Origin: Sphingobacteriales bacterium
GTDB taxonomy: Bacteria; Bacteroidota; Bacteroidia; Chitinophagales; Chitinophagaceae
Assembly (NCBI GenBank): GCA_026391525.1
Contig: JAPLEF010000054.1
Location: forward strand, 1-64,000
Direction: 5' to 3'
DNA length: 64,000 nt
The translations under genes were made by a program, and so were the position numbers. Positions 35,597-45,539 of this stretch are shown here, in pieces (position 1 is the first letter of the stretch; each line of letters starts with the position of its first letter). The notes below the pieces were generated by a model. That model was given only the letters and a program-made list of their open reading frames with translations. It did no database searches and had not been told where the DNA came from.

Positions 35597-37714
35597 AGTG
35601 CTTCCATTATTAGCTTCTCCGCCTGCCTGTACAAATTGTAATTTACCTGAAGCATCTTCAGCCATCAATATCATTCCGTTACTTTCAATGCCACGCATTT
35701 TTCGTGGAGCTAAATTGGTCACTACAACTACTTGCTGCCCGATGACCTGTTCCGGCTGGTAATGTAAGGCGATACCGCTTACAATCACTCTTTTTTCGGT
35801 TCCTAAATCTACCTCGAGTTTTAATAATTTATCGGCTTTTTCCACTTTTTCAGCATTGAGGATAGTGCCTGTTTTCAATTCTACTTTTGCAAAATCATCA
35901 AACTCAATGATTGCTTTTTGTACAGGTGTTTCAGCAATTGGTTTTGCTGATTCTTGATTTGACTCCTCCATTATCTTTTTACTTTTTATTTTTAATTTTT
36001 CAATTTGTGCAGTCACTTCTTCATCTTCCATTTTCCGGAAGAGCAGCTCCGGTGCACGTAAACTATATCCTGTACTCAGCAGGTTTTTTTTGCCTGCATT
36101 TTCCCAATCGAGCATTTTTTCCACCACTTTCATCATGTTGCACATTTTTCTGGCGGTGAAAGGCAGGAACGGATTGATGAGGATGCTTAAATTTGCGTTA
36201 AGCTGCAAACAAATATGCAAACAATTATTGATACGCTGTTGTGCAGCAACAACGGGCAAACCCTTTTCATCGGTTTCTTTGGCTAAAATCCAGGGTTCTT
36301 TTTCCTGCATGTATTTGTTCCCTTTTCGCGACAAGTCGATCACCTCAAACAATGCCTCACGAAACCGGTAAGCCTCTAAATTTTTTTCTACCGAAACTTT
36401 ACATGCCAGGATATCGGCTAATAATTTCTTATCGGTTTCATCCAGGATGGATTCAGTTAATGGGGGTACTTTGCCATTACACAGTTTATGCATCAGCACA
36501 AAAGTGCGGTTCACAAAGTTTCCGAAAATGGCAACCAATTCGCTGTTCAATGCATCCTGAAAACCTTTCCAGGTAAATTCACTGTCTTTTGTTTCTGGGG
36601 CAATCGCTGTTAGATAGTAACGCAAAGCATCAACCATCATACCGCCGCCATTTTCCTTTTTTATAAAGTCGTTGATGTATTCCTCCATTTCAATGCTCCA
36701 GCCCCTGCTGGTACTCATTTTATCTCCTTCCAGATTCATGAACTCATTGCTTGGTACATTTTCGGGTAAAATATTTCCATGCAACTTCAGCATTACAGGG
36801 AAAATGATGCAATGGAAAACGATATTGTCTTTTCCGATAAAATGAACGAGTTTGGTTCCCTCATCTTCCCAATACGGACGCCAGTCTTTTCCATTATTGA
36901 TTGCCCATTGTTTGGTAGCGCTGATATAACCTATTGGCGCATCAAACCAAACATAAAGAACTTTCCCTTTTTCATGAGGAACCGCAACACCCCAATCGAG
37001 GTCGCGGGTAACTGCACGGGGTTGTAAACCTGCTTCTATCCAACCTTTGCATTGACCGATAACATTGGCCTTCCAATCTGCTGCATGATCTTCTAAAATC
37101 CATTGTCTCAAAAAATCTTCATGACGGTTCAGTGGCAAGTACCAATGCGTGGTTAACTTCATCACCGGGGCATGTCCACTTAAAGTGCTTCTTGGGTTTA
37201 TCAATTGTTCGGGTGATAAAGAAGTGCCACATTTTTCACATTGATCGCCATAAGCTGAATGGTTACCACAAACGGGACAGGTTCCGATGATATACCGGTC
37301 TGCTAAAAAAGTTTTGGCTTCCTCATCATAATACTGTTCGGTTTCCTTTTTTTCAAGATCGCCTTTATCATGCAGGGCAGTGAAAAATTCTTTGGCAGTT
37401 TCGTGGTGTATCGGTTCGGTGGTGCGATGATAAATATCGAATGAAATACCAAGGTCGTGCATATTTTCTTTGAGCAAGGCATGGTATTTATCAACGATTG
37501 CTCTTGGTGTAGTTTTTTCTTTCATCGCCTGGATGGTGATGGCTGCTCCATGCTCATCACTGCCACATACATAAACCACCTCTTCTTTTTTTGCTCTCAG
37601 GTAACGTACATATATATCCGCAGGAAGATAAGCTCCGGCAAGATGGCCTATATGTTTGGGGCCGTTTGCATAGGGCAATGCAGAAGTGATCAAATATCTT
37701 TTTGGTTGGGTCAT
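35588..37714 (-). CDS. metG: Methionyl-tRNA synthetase
   Basis: MetG charges tRNA-Met. It is a class I synthetase of 708 aa with the HIGH motif in YANGPKHIGHLAG, a four-Cys zinc knuckle (CPVCGNHSAYGDQCEKCG), and a KMSKS variant KMSTS (DKMSTSRGWS). A C-terminal tRNA-binding domain of the Trbp111/EMAPII type is present from about residue 600 (FDDFAKVELKTGTILNAEKV ... LAPRKMRGIESNGMILMAED). The final three residues derive from a heptanucleotide repeat. A well-spaced promoter lies at 37773-37803. Confidence 0.97.
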   Translation of the reverse strand: MTQPKRYLITSALPYANGPKHIGHLAGAYLPADIYVRYLRAKKEEVVYVCGSDEHGAAITIQAMKEKTTPRAIVDKYHALLKENMHDLGISFDIYHRTTEPIHHETAKEFFTALHDKGDLEKKETEQYYDEEAKTFLADRYIIGTCPVCGNHSAYGDQCEKCGTSLSPEQLINPRSTLSGHAPVMKLTTHWYLPLNRHEDFLRQWILEDHAADWKANVIGQCKGWIEAGLQPRAVTRDLDWGVAVPHEKGKVLYVWFDAPIGYISATKQWAINNGKDWRPYWEDEGTKLVHFIGKDNIVFHCIIFPVMLKLHGNILPENVPSNEFMNLEGDKMSTSRGWSIEMEEYINDFIKKENGGGMMVDALRYYLTAIAPETKDSEFTWKGFQDALNSELVAIFGNFVNRTFVLMHKLCNGKVPPLTESILDETDKKLLADILACKVSVEKNLEAYRFREALFEVIDLSRKGNKYMQEKEPWILAKETDEKGLPVVAAQQRINNCLHICLQLNANLSILINPFLPFTARKMCNMMKVVEKMLDWENAGKKNLLSTGYSLRAPELLFRKMEDEEVTAQIEKLKIKSKKIMEESNQESAKPIAETPVQKAIIEFDDFAKVELKTGTILNAEKVEKADKLLKLEVDLGTEKRVIVSGIALHYQPEQVIGQQVVVVTNLAPRKMRGIESNGMILMAEDASGKLQFVQAGGEANNGSTVN

Positions 37715-37772
37715 GATTATTTTTTTCCAGCAGAAGCTGACTCATTTTTGGCCTTACTGTCGGCGTTATCTG

Positions 37773-37803
37773 CAAAAATACCGCAAACAGGGGCAACACC
37801 CAA
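37773..37803 (-). promoter_or_regulatory. metG promoter
   Basis: On the minus strand TTG (37801-37803) and TATTTTTG (37773-37780) are separated by exactly 20 bp. This is a full match to the Bacteroidota -33/-7 architecture, with a leader of about 50 nt before metG. Confidence 0.65.
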
Positions 37804-37850
37804 ACAAAACAGGTGATGCCATGAGGGTTTGCAACGATAAATCTGCTGTT

Positions 37851-40277
37851 TTACTTTAAAGAGGCTTCTACGTTAGCAATGGCTTTTACTGTTTTAACAA
37901 TAGAATCAGGCGTAACACTGATACTGTCGATTCCCAACTCCACTAAAAACTGAGCGAAATCTGGAAAGTCTGAAGGGCCTTGTCCACAAATACCAACTTT
38001 AACTTTCATCCTTTTTGCTGTTTCAATCAGCATGCGGAGCATTTCTTTTACAGCAGGATTTCTTTCATCGTACAAATGGGCTACCAGCGAGGAATCGCGA
38101 TCAAGCCCTAGCGTTAGCTGGGTAAGGTCATTCGAGCCTATGGAAAATCCATCAATATGTTCGGCAAATTGGGCGGCCAAAATGATATTCGAAGGAATCT
38201 CAGCCATCAGATACAATTCAAGCGCTGCTTTACCCCTTTCCATGCCAAACTCTTTCATCACCTCTTGTACTTTTAGTAGTTCTTCTACAGTGCGGCAGAA
38301 GGGCACCATCACCACCACATTTTGCAAACCCATTTCTTCTCTCACTTTTCTGATGGCTTTTATTTCGAGGGCAAAGGCTTCTTTGTATTTTGCCGAATAG
38401 TACCTGCTCGCTCCGCGCCAGCCGATCATCGGGTTTTCTTCATGGGGCTCGAAATATTTTCCTCCAAGCAAATTAAAATACTCATTGCTTTTAAAATCGC
38501 TGAACCTCACAATTACTTTGTTGGGATAGAAAGCTGCTGCAATTTTTGCAATCCCATAACTCAATTGCTGAATAAAGAAATCTTCTTCATTTTCAAAGCC
38601 CCTTATCATTTTTCCGATGGTGGTGCTCAGTTCCGGATCATTCAATTCGCGGTGTTTTAACAAAGCCAAAGGATGTATCTGAATATAATTGTTGATGATG
38701 AATTCTTCTCGGGCCAAACCCACACCGGCATTAGGGAGGTGCGAAAAACGGAATGCCATATTGGGGGAAGCTACATTGAGCATCACCGGTGTTTTGATTG
38801 TTGGGAGTTCGTTGAGGTTGGTTTCTACTTTATTGAAAGGGATGATGCCTTCATATACAATACCTTCATCGCCTTCCGCACAGGATGCCGTAATTTCCTG
38901 GCCTTCATTCAGCAACTCTGTGGCAATACCGCATCCAACAATGGCAGGCACGCCTAACTCACGGGCAACAATAGCCGCATGACAGGTTCTTCCTCCTTTA
39001 TTGGTAATGATAGCTGAAGCTTTTTTCATGATGGGTTCCCAATCCGGATCGGTCATATCAGTTACCAAAATATCGCCTGTTTGAAATTCATGACCTTCGG
39101 TTACCCTTTTATCCAATGAAAAAAGAATAGATACTTTTCCTGCGCCAATCTTATCACCTACAGCAATGCCTTTCAACAAAGTGGTTCTGGCAGTTTGTTC
39201 GTCCATCACATATTCTATAATCTTCGAAAAATCTTTTTGGGAGTGGATGGTTTCCGGCCTTGCCTGTACGATAAATAATTCCTTACTCAACCCGTCGATT
39301 GCCCATTCGATATCCATCGGGCACCAATGACCTTTGAGCTTGCTGTAATAGTCTTCGATGCTGCATACCCAATTGGAAAGCTGAATGATGCGTTCATCTT
39401 TGAGGCAATACCTTTGTTGTAAAGGCTTTTCTACCGGAATCACTACAACGCGTTCATCGGGATTGTCGCCATAAACCATCATCTTGTCTTTAACGCCTAA
39501 CTTTTTCTCAATGATACTGCTGAACCCTTCTTTCAGGGTGGGCTTGAACACAATGTATTCATCCGGTGATACGGCTCCTTGCACAATCATTTCACCAAGC
39601 CCAAACGAAGCATTGATCACAACCACATCTTTAAATCCGCTTTCCGTATCTAAAGAAAAGGCTACACCTGAAGCACCCAAATCGCTTCGTACCATTTTTT
39701 GAACACAAACAGAAAGTCCAATACTAAAATGATCATACCCAAAACTTTGACGGTAACTGATGGCACGGTCTGTAAATATGGATGCAAAGCAATTGCGCAC
39801 GGCATTCATCAAGGGTTCAGGGCCACGCACATTCAGGTAGGTTTCTTGCTGTCCAGCAAACGAAGCATCCGGAAGGTCTTCTGCTGTAGCTGAAGAACGC
39901 ACGGCTACATCCGTCATTTCCTGCCCATAGTTTTTACTGAGCTCATAATATTTATCAATGAAAGCCTCACTCAGTTCACGGGGAAATTTTGCATTTTTTA
40001 AAAGTTGTCGCGCCTGCAAACCTCCTCTGCGTAAAGATTCGATATCATCGAGTTTGATATTGTTGATGATGCTATGGATGGCGTCATCAAGATTATTGAA
40101 ACGGATAAACTCACGGTAAGCAGCAACGGTTATCACAAATCCATTCGGAATTTGAATGCCAAGAGGGCTGAGGTGTTGAAGCATTTCACCAAGAGAAGCA
40201 TTTTTTCCACCTACCAGTTCCAGATCTTGCATTCCAACCTTATCAAGGTCGGCAATGTAAATATTTTCCGTGTTCAT
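37851..40277 (-). CDS. ppsA: Phosphoenolpyruvate synthase (pyruvate, water dikinase)
   Basis: PpsA converts pyruvate and ATP to phosphoenolpyruvate, AMP and phosphate, the entry to gluconeogenesis from C3 compounds. The 808-aa protein has the N-terminal ATP-binding domain (LVGGKNASLGEMLQ, RSSATAEDLPDASFAGQQETYLN). The swivelling domain carries the phospho-His in GGRTCHAAIVARELGVPA. The C-terminal TIM barrel has GSNDLTQLTLGLDRDS and the Cys-containing GICGQGPSDFPDF. The ATG at 40277 gives the normal N-terminus MNTENIYIADLDKVG; a 31-residue upstream extension has no family support. Confidence 0.95.
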   Translation of the reverse strand: MNTENIYIADLDKVGMQDLELVGGKNASLGEMLQHLSPLGIQIPNGFVITVAAYREFIRFNNLDDAIHSIINNIKLDDIESLRRGGLQARQLLKNAKFPRELSEAFIDKYYELSKNYGQEMTDVAVRSSATAEDLPDASFAGQQETYLNVRGPEPLMNAVRNCFASIFTDRAISYRQSFGYDHFSIGLSVCVQKMVRSDLGASGVAFSLDTESGFKDVVVINASFGLGEMIVQGAVSPDEYIVFKPTLKEGFSSIIEKKLGVKDKMMVYGDNPDERVVVIPVEKPLQQRYCLKDERIIQLSNWVCSIEDYYSKLKGHWCPMDIEWAIDGLSKELFIVQARPETIHSQKDFSKIIEYVMDEQTARTTLLKGIAVGDKIGAGKVSILFSLDKRVTEGHEFQTGDILVTDMTDPDWEPIMKKASAIITNKGGRTCHAAIVARELGVPAIVGCGIATELLNEGQEITASCAEGDEGIVYEGIIPFNKVETNLNELPTIKTPVMLNVASPNMAFRFSHLPNAGVGLAREEFIINNYIQIHPLALLKHRELNDPELSTTIGKMIRGFENEEDFFIQQLSYGIAKIAAAFYPNKVIVRFSDFKSNEYFNLLGGKYFEPHEENPMIGWRGASRYYSAKYKEAFALEIKAIRKVREEMGLQNVVVMVPFCRTVEELLKVQEVMKEFGMERGKAALELYLMAEIPSNIILAAQFAEHIDGFSIGSNDLTQLTLGLDRDSSLVAHLYDERNPAVKEMLRMLIETAKRMKVKVGICGQGPSDFPDFAQFLVELGIDSISVTPDSIVKTVKAIANVEASLK

Positions 40278-40405
40278 AAATAGTTTAGGTTTATCTATCA
40301 ATTTAAGTTTAATGATTAAAATAGTTGAGCATGCGGAACGAATTGATATAAAATTAATGTTTTCCTTCATGTCATTAACATTATGTTCATCGTTAACTTT
40401 AAACT

Positions 40406-41425
40406 ATGAACCGTAAGAATTTTCTCCGTTCAACACTGGGAACTTTAGCTGCATTACCTGTTAAAAGTTTGAGTGATGGTTTTTCGGAAGAACCTAGATC
40501 GATAGTTACGCCTCCATATCTTCAATCTAATGATATCATTGGCATTTGTGCACCCGGAGGTTATGTAGATTTGATCGATCTGGAAACTGCCATTCAGCGG
40601 TTAAAAGAATGGGGATTTTCGGTAAAGATTGGCAGCCGTATTGGAAGGCGCGATTTTAGCATGGGGGGAACCGATGAAGAACGATTGTCCGATTTTCAGG
40701 AGTTGCTTAACGATCGTTCTGTAAAAGCGATTCTTTGTGCCAGAGGAGGTTATGGGTCGGTAAGGATCATCGACCGTTTAGATTTTACCCGGTTTGAAAA
40801 ATACCCGAAGTGGATCATCGGTTTTAGCGACATCACTGTTTTTCACAGCCATCTTCATCAGCACCTGAAAGTAGCCAGTATCCATGCCAAAATGTGCAAT
40901 AGTTTTCCTTCCGATTGGGCCATGGCCGAGCCATTGCAAAGAACATCCATCGAATCTATACGTGATTGCCTCACCGGAAAAAAAATGATTTACGAATCAC
41001 CCTATCATTCCCAACAACTTTCCGGAAAGTGCTCAGGACTTTTAGTTGGGGGCAATCTGAAAACCATTGAATCATTGTCGGCCAGCGTGAGCGATATTTC
41101 CACTAAAGGCAAAATTCTTTTTTTAGAGGATACCGGCGAATACCTGTACAGTATCGACCGGATGTTTTGGAATGTTCTGCGTTCAGGAAAATTACAAAAC
41201 CTGGCCGGCCTCATCATAGGAGGTTTTAAAATCAAGCAGGATGAACCGGGAGAGGAGTTTGGACGCAGCCTCCAGGAAATTATACTCGAAAAAGCACGGC
41301 AGTTTGGATATCCCGTAGCTTTTGATTTTCCGGTGGGGCACCAAAAACACAATATGGCCCTTAAATGCGGCATCATGCATCAGCTTGATGTAAGTTCATC
41401 ATCCGTTACCTTAACTGAAATCTAA
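40406..41425 (+). CDS. S66 family LD-carboxypeptidase (probably exported paralogue)
   Basis: The 339-aa paralogue of the gene at 31022-31942 has catalytic Ser in GFSDITVFHSH, Glu in FLEDTGEYLYSIDRMF and His in FPVGHQKHNMAL, all intact. Unlike the other copy it has an N-terminal extension, MNRKNFLRSTLGTLAALP. The RK-x-FLR pattern resembles a Tat signal with one Arg replaced by Lys. If exported it would trim tetrapeptide stems in the periplasm rather than during cytosolic recycling. It is divergent from ppsA. The C-terminus ends SSVTLTEI. Confidence 0.9.
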   Translation: MNRKNFLRSTLGTLAALPVKSLSDGFSEEPRSIVTPPYLQSNDIIGICAPGGYVDLIDLETAIQRLKEWGFSVKIGSRIGRRDFSMGGTDEERLSDFQELLNDRSVKAILCARGGYGSVRIIDRLDFTRFEKYPKWIIGFSDITVFHSHLHQHLKVASIHAKMCNSFPSDWAMAEPLQRTSIESIRDCLTGKKMIYESPYHSQQLSGKCSGLLVGGNLKTIESLSASVSDISTKGKILFLEDTGEYLYSIDRMFWNVLRSGKLQNLAGLIIGGFKIKQDEPGEEFGRSLQEIILEKARQFGYPVAFDFPVGHQKHNMALKCGIMHQLDVSSSSVTLTEI

Positions 41426-41513
41426 TCAGGTGTGAACTGAATTTCAAATCAGGCAGAATCGATTATCTTGCGCAGGCAAAATCGGGGTTTAAATTTCAAA
41501 AAATGTATTTACC

Positions 41514-43664
41514 ATGAAACTGTTAATGAGCAGCCTTGTACTTTTCCTGTTTTCAACCATTTCGTTTGCACAGCAAAAGCAATTGACGATGGAAGAAGCC
41601 ATCCTTGGCGCCAGAACCACACTTGCTCCTGAAAATCTCAAACAACTGCAATTCATCAAGGGCAGCAACGAGTATGTTTATCTGAAAAAGGAAGCCGGAA
41701 CCGAGCAATGGGTTACCGGAAATTTTTCGGCACCGGCAGAAAAACCTTTTTTATCGCTCACCCAATTCAATGCTGCTCTGCGAACGGCCCAGTTGGATAC
41801 AGTAGCTGCTTTCCCGGGAATGCAGTTTCAGTATGATTCGGTAACGGCAATGGTTAAAGGACAGAAGATCGCTTACCGCTATAGATCCGGACAAGTTATT
41901 GTTTTGGCCGATAAGAAGAAATTACTAAGGGAAAACCTTGATGAAAGCAAAACAGGATTAGCTGCCTATCTCGACAGTTTTAATTTGTATGTTGCCAATG
42001 GAAGTAACGTGAAACAAGTTACAACCGACGGCAGCGAAAAAATCGTTTATGCATCAACGGTACATCAAAGTGAATTCGGTATCACCAAAGGTACTTTCTG
42101 GAATAATCAGGGAAACGCTTTAGCTTTTTACCGCATGGATCAATCGAAAGTGCAGCCTTACCCTTTAGTAGACTGGAGCCAACGCCCTGCGCAGGAGAAA
42201 TCGCTTTACTATCCCATGGCTGGTAATGAAAGCCATACCGTTACAGTGGGTATCTATCATGCCGCTCTACAAAAAACTACTTGGGTAAATGCAGCCGGGC
42301 CCGCAGAACAATACCTTACCAATATTTGTTGGAGCCCGGATGATGCTTATCTCTTCATCGTAGTGGTGAACAGGGCACAGGATCATTTCTGGGTGAATCA
42401 ATATCATGCCGGTACTGGCGCTTTTGTAAAAACATTATTTGAAGAAGATGATCCAAAATATGCTGAACCTCTTGTACCGATGCTTTTTGTAAAGAACAAG
42501 CCTGAGCAGTTCATCTGGCAAAGCAGAAGAGATGGCTGGAACCATCTTTATCTCTATAATGCTGATGGCAGTTTGGTAAAACAGCTTACCAAAGGCGATT
42601 GGGATGTGGTGGATGTGAAAGGTTTTGATGAAAGCGGATCACAACTTTTTTTCACCTCAACTCAATCTTCACCACTCTCCCGAAACCTTTCTTCCGTAAC
42701 GATGAAAACCGGTGCAATTAAAGCGGTTACTTCAGGTGCCTTAATGCACAATTGTATTATCAGTGCTGATGGAAGTACGGTGATAGATATATCCAGCAGT
42801 ACCGATAATCCAAGAAAGGTGCAGTTAATTGATGTGAAATCGGGTAAATCAAAATTGCTTTTGCAGGCCACTAACCCTACTGCCAATTATGCAACAGGAG
42901 AACTTTCAGTTTTCCCCATCACCGGTAAATCGGGTGATCAGCTTTATGCAAGGATGTATAAACCAACAGGATTCAATAGTGCCAAAAAATATCCTGTTAT
43001 CGTTTACTGGTATGGAGGTCCGCATGCGCAATTGATTCTTAACAGCTGGAATGGCGGGGCAGGCGATTATTGGTTTCAATACATGGCAGAGCGGGGTTAT
43101 CTGGTATTCAGCATCGATACCCGTGGCAGCTCTAACCGTGGCAAGGCTTTTGAACAAGCTATATTCCGCAAGGCAGGTGAAGCCCAGATGGAAGATCTTC
43201 TCACCGGTATCGATTATCTGAAAAACCTTTCATATGCAGATACATCCAGGATGGGATTGTTTGGCTGGAGTTACGGCGGCTTCCTCACCACTGCATTCAT
43301 GCTCAGGCATCCCGGAATTTTTAAAGCGGCTGTTGCCGGTGGCCCTGTGATGGATTGGAGTTATTATGAAATCATGTATACAGAAAGGTACATGGACAAA
43401 CCCCAGGAAAATCCGGAGGGGTATGCAAATAGTAACCTGATCAGCCAGGCAGGTAAGTTGAAAGGCAAGTTGTTATTGATTCATGGCCTGCAGGATAATG
43501 TAGTACTGCAACAGCATTCAGTATTATTTGTGAAAGCTGCAGTTGATAAAGGCGTGCAGGTAGATTATATGATTTACCCGGGGCACGAACACAATGTGTT
43601 GGGTAAAGACAGGGTTCATCTTTATCAAAAAGTTACGGATTATTTTATGCTGCATCTTCCCTAA
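41514..43664 (+). CDS. S9 family peptidase, dipeptidyl-peptidase IV type
   Basis: The 716-aa secreted serine peptidase has a signal peptide (MKLLMSSLVLFLFSTISFAQ). A DPPIV-like beta-propeller spans about residues 60-470, and the alpha/beta hydrolase domain follows. The triad is visible: Ser586 in GWSYGG, Asp661 in HGLQDNVV, and His693 (or His691) in YPGHEHNV. Such enzymes release dipeptides, often X-Pro, from oligopeptides in the periplasm. The gene appears monocistronic. Confidence 0.93.
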   Translation: MKLLMSSLVLFLFSTISFAQQKQLTMEEAILGARTTLAPENLKQLQFIKGSNEYVYLKKEAGTEQWVTGNFSAPAEKPFLSLTQFNAALRTAQLDTVAAFPGMQFQYDSVTAMVKGQKIAYRYRSGQVIVLADKKKLLRENLDESKTGLAAYLDSFNLYVANGSNVKQVTTDGSEKIVYASTVHQSEFGITKGTFWNNQGNALAFYRMDQSKVQPYPLVDWSQRPAQEKSLYYPMAGNESHTVTVGIYHAALQKTTWVNAAGPAEQYLTNICWSPDDAYLFIVVVNRAQDHFWVNQYHAGTGAFVKTLFEEDDPKYAEPLVPMLFVKNKPEQFIWQSRRDGWNHLYLYNADGSLVKQLTKGDWDVVDVKGFDESGSQLFFTSTQSSPLSRNLSSVTMKTGAIKAVTSGALMHNCIISADGSTVIDISSSTDNPRKVQLIDVKSGKSKLLLQATNPTANYATGELSVFPITGKSGDQLYARMYKPTGFNSAKKYPVIVYWYGGPHAQLILNSWNGGAGDYWFQYMAERGYLVFSIDTRGSSNRGKAFEQAIFRKAGEAQMEDLLTGIDYLKNLSYADTSRMGLFGWSYGGFLTTAFMLRHPGIFKAAVAGGPVMDWSYYEIMYTERYMDKPQENPEGYANSNLISQAGKLKGKLLLIHGLQDNVVLQQHSVLFVKAAVDKGVQVDYMIYPGHEHNVLGKDRVHLYQKVTDYFMLHLP

Positions 43665-43774
43665 TAAATTAGGAATTCTAAATTGGAAAAAATGGAATCC
43701 CATTTATTTCATCACTAATCAAATTGTTTTTACCATTCGTATAATATTTCACTTTAAAGGCGGTTAAAATTCTT

Positions 43775-43782
43775 TAACTTTC
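43775..43782 (+). promoter_or_regulatory. -7-like box of the ABC exporter operon
   Basis: TAACTTTC differs from TAnnTTTG in the last base. It lies 24 bp before ATG 43806 and only 9 bp before ATG 43791, which favours the later start. Confidence 0.35.
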
Positions 43783-43805
43783 GGCCAGAAATGGAAATCA
43801 ACCAT

Positions 43806-44693
43806 ATGGAGATACTCAATATCAAAAATCTTTCTAAAAACTACGGAACTGTTCAGGCACTTAAACAAGTTAGTTTTTCGGTACCGGCCGGAACGGTATT
43901 TGGAATCCTTGGCCCTAACGGTAGCGGGAAAACGACATTACTGGGCATCGTGATGGATGTATTGAAACCAACTTCCGGCACTTATGAAATTTTTGGACAG
44001 TCGCCTACAGCCGATCAGCGAAAGCAGATTGGGACTTTGCTGGAAACCCCAAATTTCTACCATTACCTTAATGCAGTAGAAAACCTTAAGATAAGTGCAG
44101 CCATAAAAGGAAGGGGAGTTGATGATATAGACCGGGTGCTGGAGGTGGTAGATCTGGCGAAAAGAAAAAATTCAAAATTCAGTACTTACAGCCTTGGGAT
44201 GAAACAACGCTTGGCTATTGGTGCTGCATTACTTGGCAATCCGGATGTGCTGGTTTTTGATGAACCTACCAATGGGCTTGATCCGGTAGGAATTGCTGAA
44301 ATCAGGGAGTTGATTAAAAAACTTTCCAAAGAAGGCAAAACAATCATCATGGCAAGCCACTTGCTTGATGAAGTGGAAAAAGTTTGTACCCATGTGGCCA
44401 TCCTTAAACAAGGTACGCTGATTACTTATGGAGATGTGAATGAGATATTGATCAATGAAGATGTGGTGGAAACTTCCGCTGCCGATCTCGAACAACTCTA
44501 TCAATTGCTGCAACGTATGCCCGGTAAGCTTTCCATCAATAGAAAAGATCAGGTTGTGCAGGTGAATTTTTCATCAGGTACTGCTGATTTGGCTGCGGTA
44601 AACCGTTTCTGTTTTGATGCCGGTATCACCATCACCCATCTCCAACTGAAAAAGAAAAGTCTGGAAACTAAATTTTTAGAGCTTACCCATTAA
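43806..44693 (+). CDS. ABC transporter ATP-binding protein
   Basis: This is the ATPase subunit of an ABC-2 type exporter, 295 aa. Walker A is GPNGSGKTTLL, the signature is YSLGMKQRLAIG, Walker B is VLVFDEPTNGLDP, and the switch His is in MASHLLDE. A C-terminal part of about 80 residues after the ATPase is typical of the bacitracin/lantibiotic-resistance-like (BcrA-type) group. ATG 43806 (MEILNIKNLSKNYG) is preferred over 43791. It overlaps the permease gene by one base (TAATG). Confidence 0.9.
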   Translation: MEILNIKNLSKNYGTVQALKQVSFSVPAGTVFGILGPNGSGKTTLLGIVMDVLKPTSGTYEIFGQSPTADQRKQIGTLLETPNFYHYLNAVENLKISAAIKGRGVDDIDRVLEVVDLAKRKNSKFSTYSLGMKQRLAIGAALLGNPDVLVFDEPTNGLDPVGIAEIRELIKKLSKEGKTIIMASHLLDEVEKVCTHVAILKQGTLITYGDVNEILINEDVVETSAADLEQLYQLLQRMPGKLSINRKDQVVQVNFSSGTADLAAVNRFCFDAGITITHLQLKKKSLETKFLELTH

Positions 44694-45535
44694 TGCAAAC
44701 TGCAAGCTATATGCAAAAATTATTACAGATAGAATGGCTTAAACTAAAGAACCACAGACCATTTATCATCATCGCCAGTTTTTTTACCCTTGGGGTATTT
44801 ACTATTAATTATGTTGTGTACATTCTTAATAACACAATTAATAAAGTTCAGGGGGCAGCTCTCATTAAAAGCTCCAATCCTTATGATTTTTATTATACCT
44901 GGCAAACCACCAGTTATTGGACTGGATGGCTATTATTATTACCTTCATTGCTGATCATCATTTTAGTAACTAATGAATTTACTTACCGAACCAATCGTCA
45001 GAATATCATTGATGGATGGAGCCGTAGCCAGTTCATTGAAGTGAAGATGATGCTGGCATTGATTGTTGCCGTTTGTTCAACTTTGCTTGTGGTATTATCT
45101 GCCACTCTTTTCGGATTGCTTTCAGGCTCTTCTTTTTCCACCCATGGTATTTCGCATGTCTTTTTCTTTTTCCTTAAAGCGCTTTCCTATAACGTCATTG
45201 CTGTTTTTATTTCGGTTTGGATTCGCCTCACTGGTTTTGCAATCGGTTCGTTTTTCATCTATATCGGAGCAGAGAATTTCATTTCTATTTTACTAAATAA
45301 TAATTTGAGTTTGAAATTGAGAAATGATTACAATATCGATCTGGGGAGTTTGGGCGATTACCTGCCCATGAATGCGTCAGACGGTTTGCTTACGTTTCCC
45401 GATAACCCGCTCAAAACTATTGCCAAGTCTGCACTTCCAACAGATTATACCTGGCTGGTTGCCTGCTTTGCCGTTGCTTACCTTGTGCTTTTTTTCTGGC
45501 TGAGTAAAAGAAATTACCTGAAGAAAGACCTTTGA
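44693..45535 (+). CDS. ABC-2 type transporter permease
   Basis: The 280-aa membrane partner of the preceding ATPase has six predicted TM segments (about residues 24-44, 78-98, 117-140, 152-175, 182-203 and 255-275). It belongs to the ABC-2 permease superfamily; the cytosolic DEFTYRTNRQN-like stretch (TNEFTYRTNRQNIIDGWSR) after TM2 is typical. The start overlaps the ATPase stop. The substrate is unknown; such pairs often confer drug or peptide resistance or export lipids. It converges on the epimerase gene with a 4-bp gap. Confidence 0.85.
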   Translation: MQTASYMQKLLQIEWLKLKNHRPFIIIASFFTLGVFTINYVVYILNNTINKVQGAALIKSSNPYDFYYTWQTTSYWTGWLLLLPSLLIIILVTNEFTYRTNRQNIIDGWSRSQFIEVKMMLALIVAVCSTLLVVLSATLFGLLSGSSFSTHGISHVFFFFLKALSYNVIAVFISVWIRLTGFAIGSFFIYIGAENFISILLNNNLSLKLRNDYNIDLGSLGDYLPMNASDGLLTFPDNPLKTIAKSALPTDYTWLVACFAVAYLVLFFWLSKRNYLKKDL

Positions 45536-45539
45536 TTTT

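Noticed and set aside
40278-40370. N-terminal extension of PpsA by 31 residues
   Set aside because: The added residues have no similarity to the family and run through the probable promoter region.
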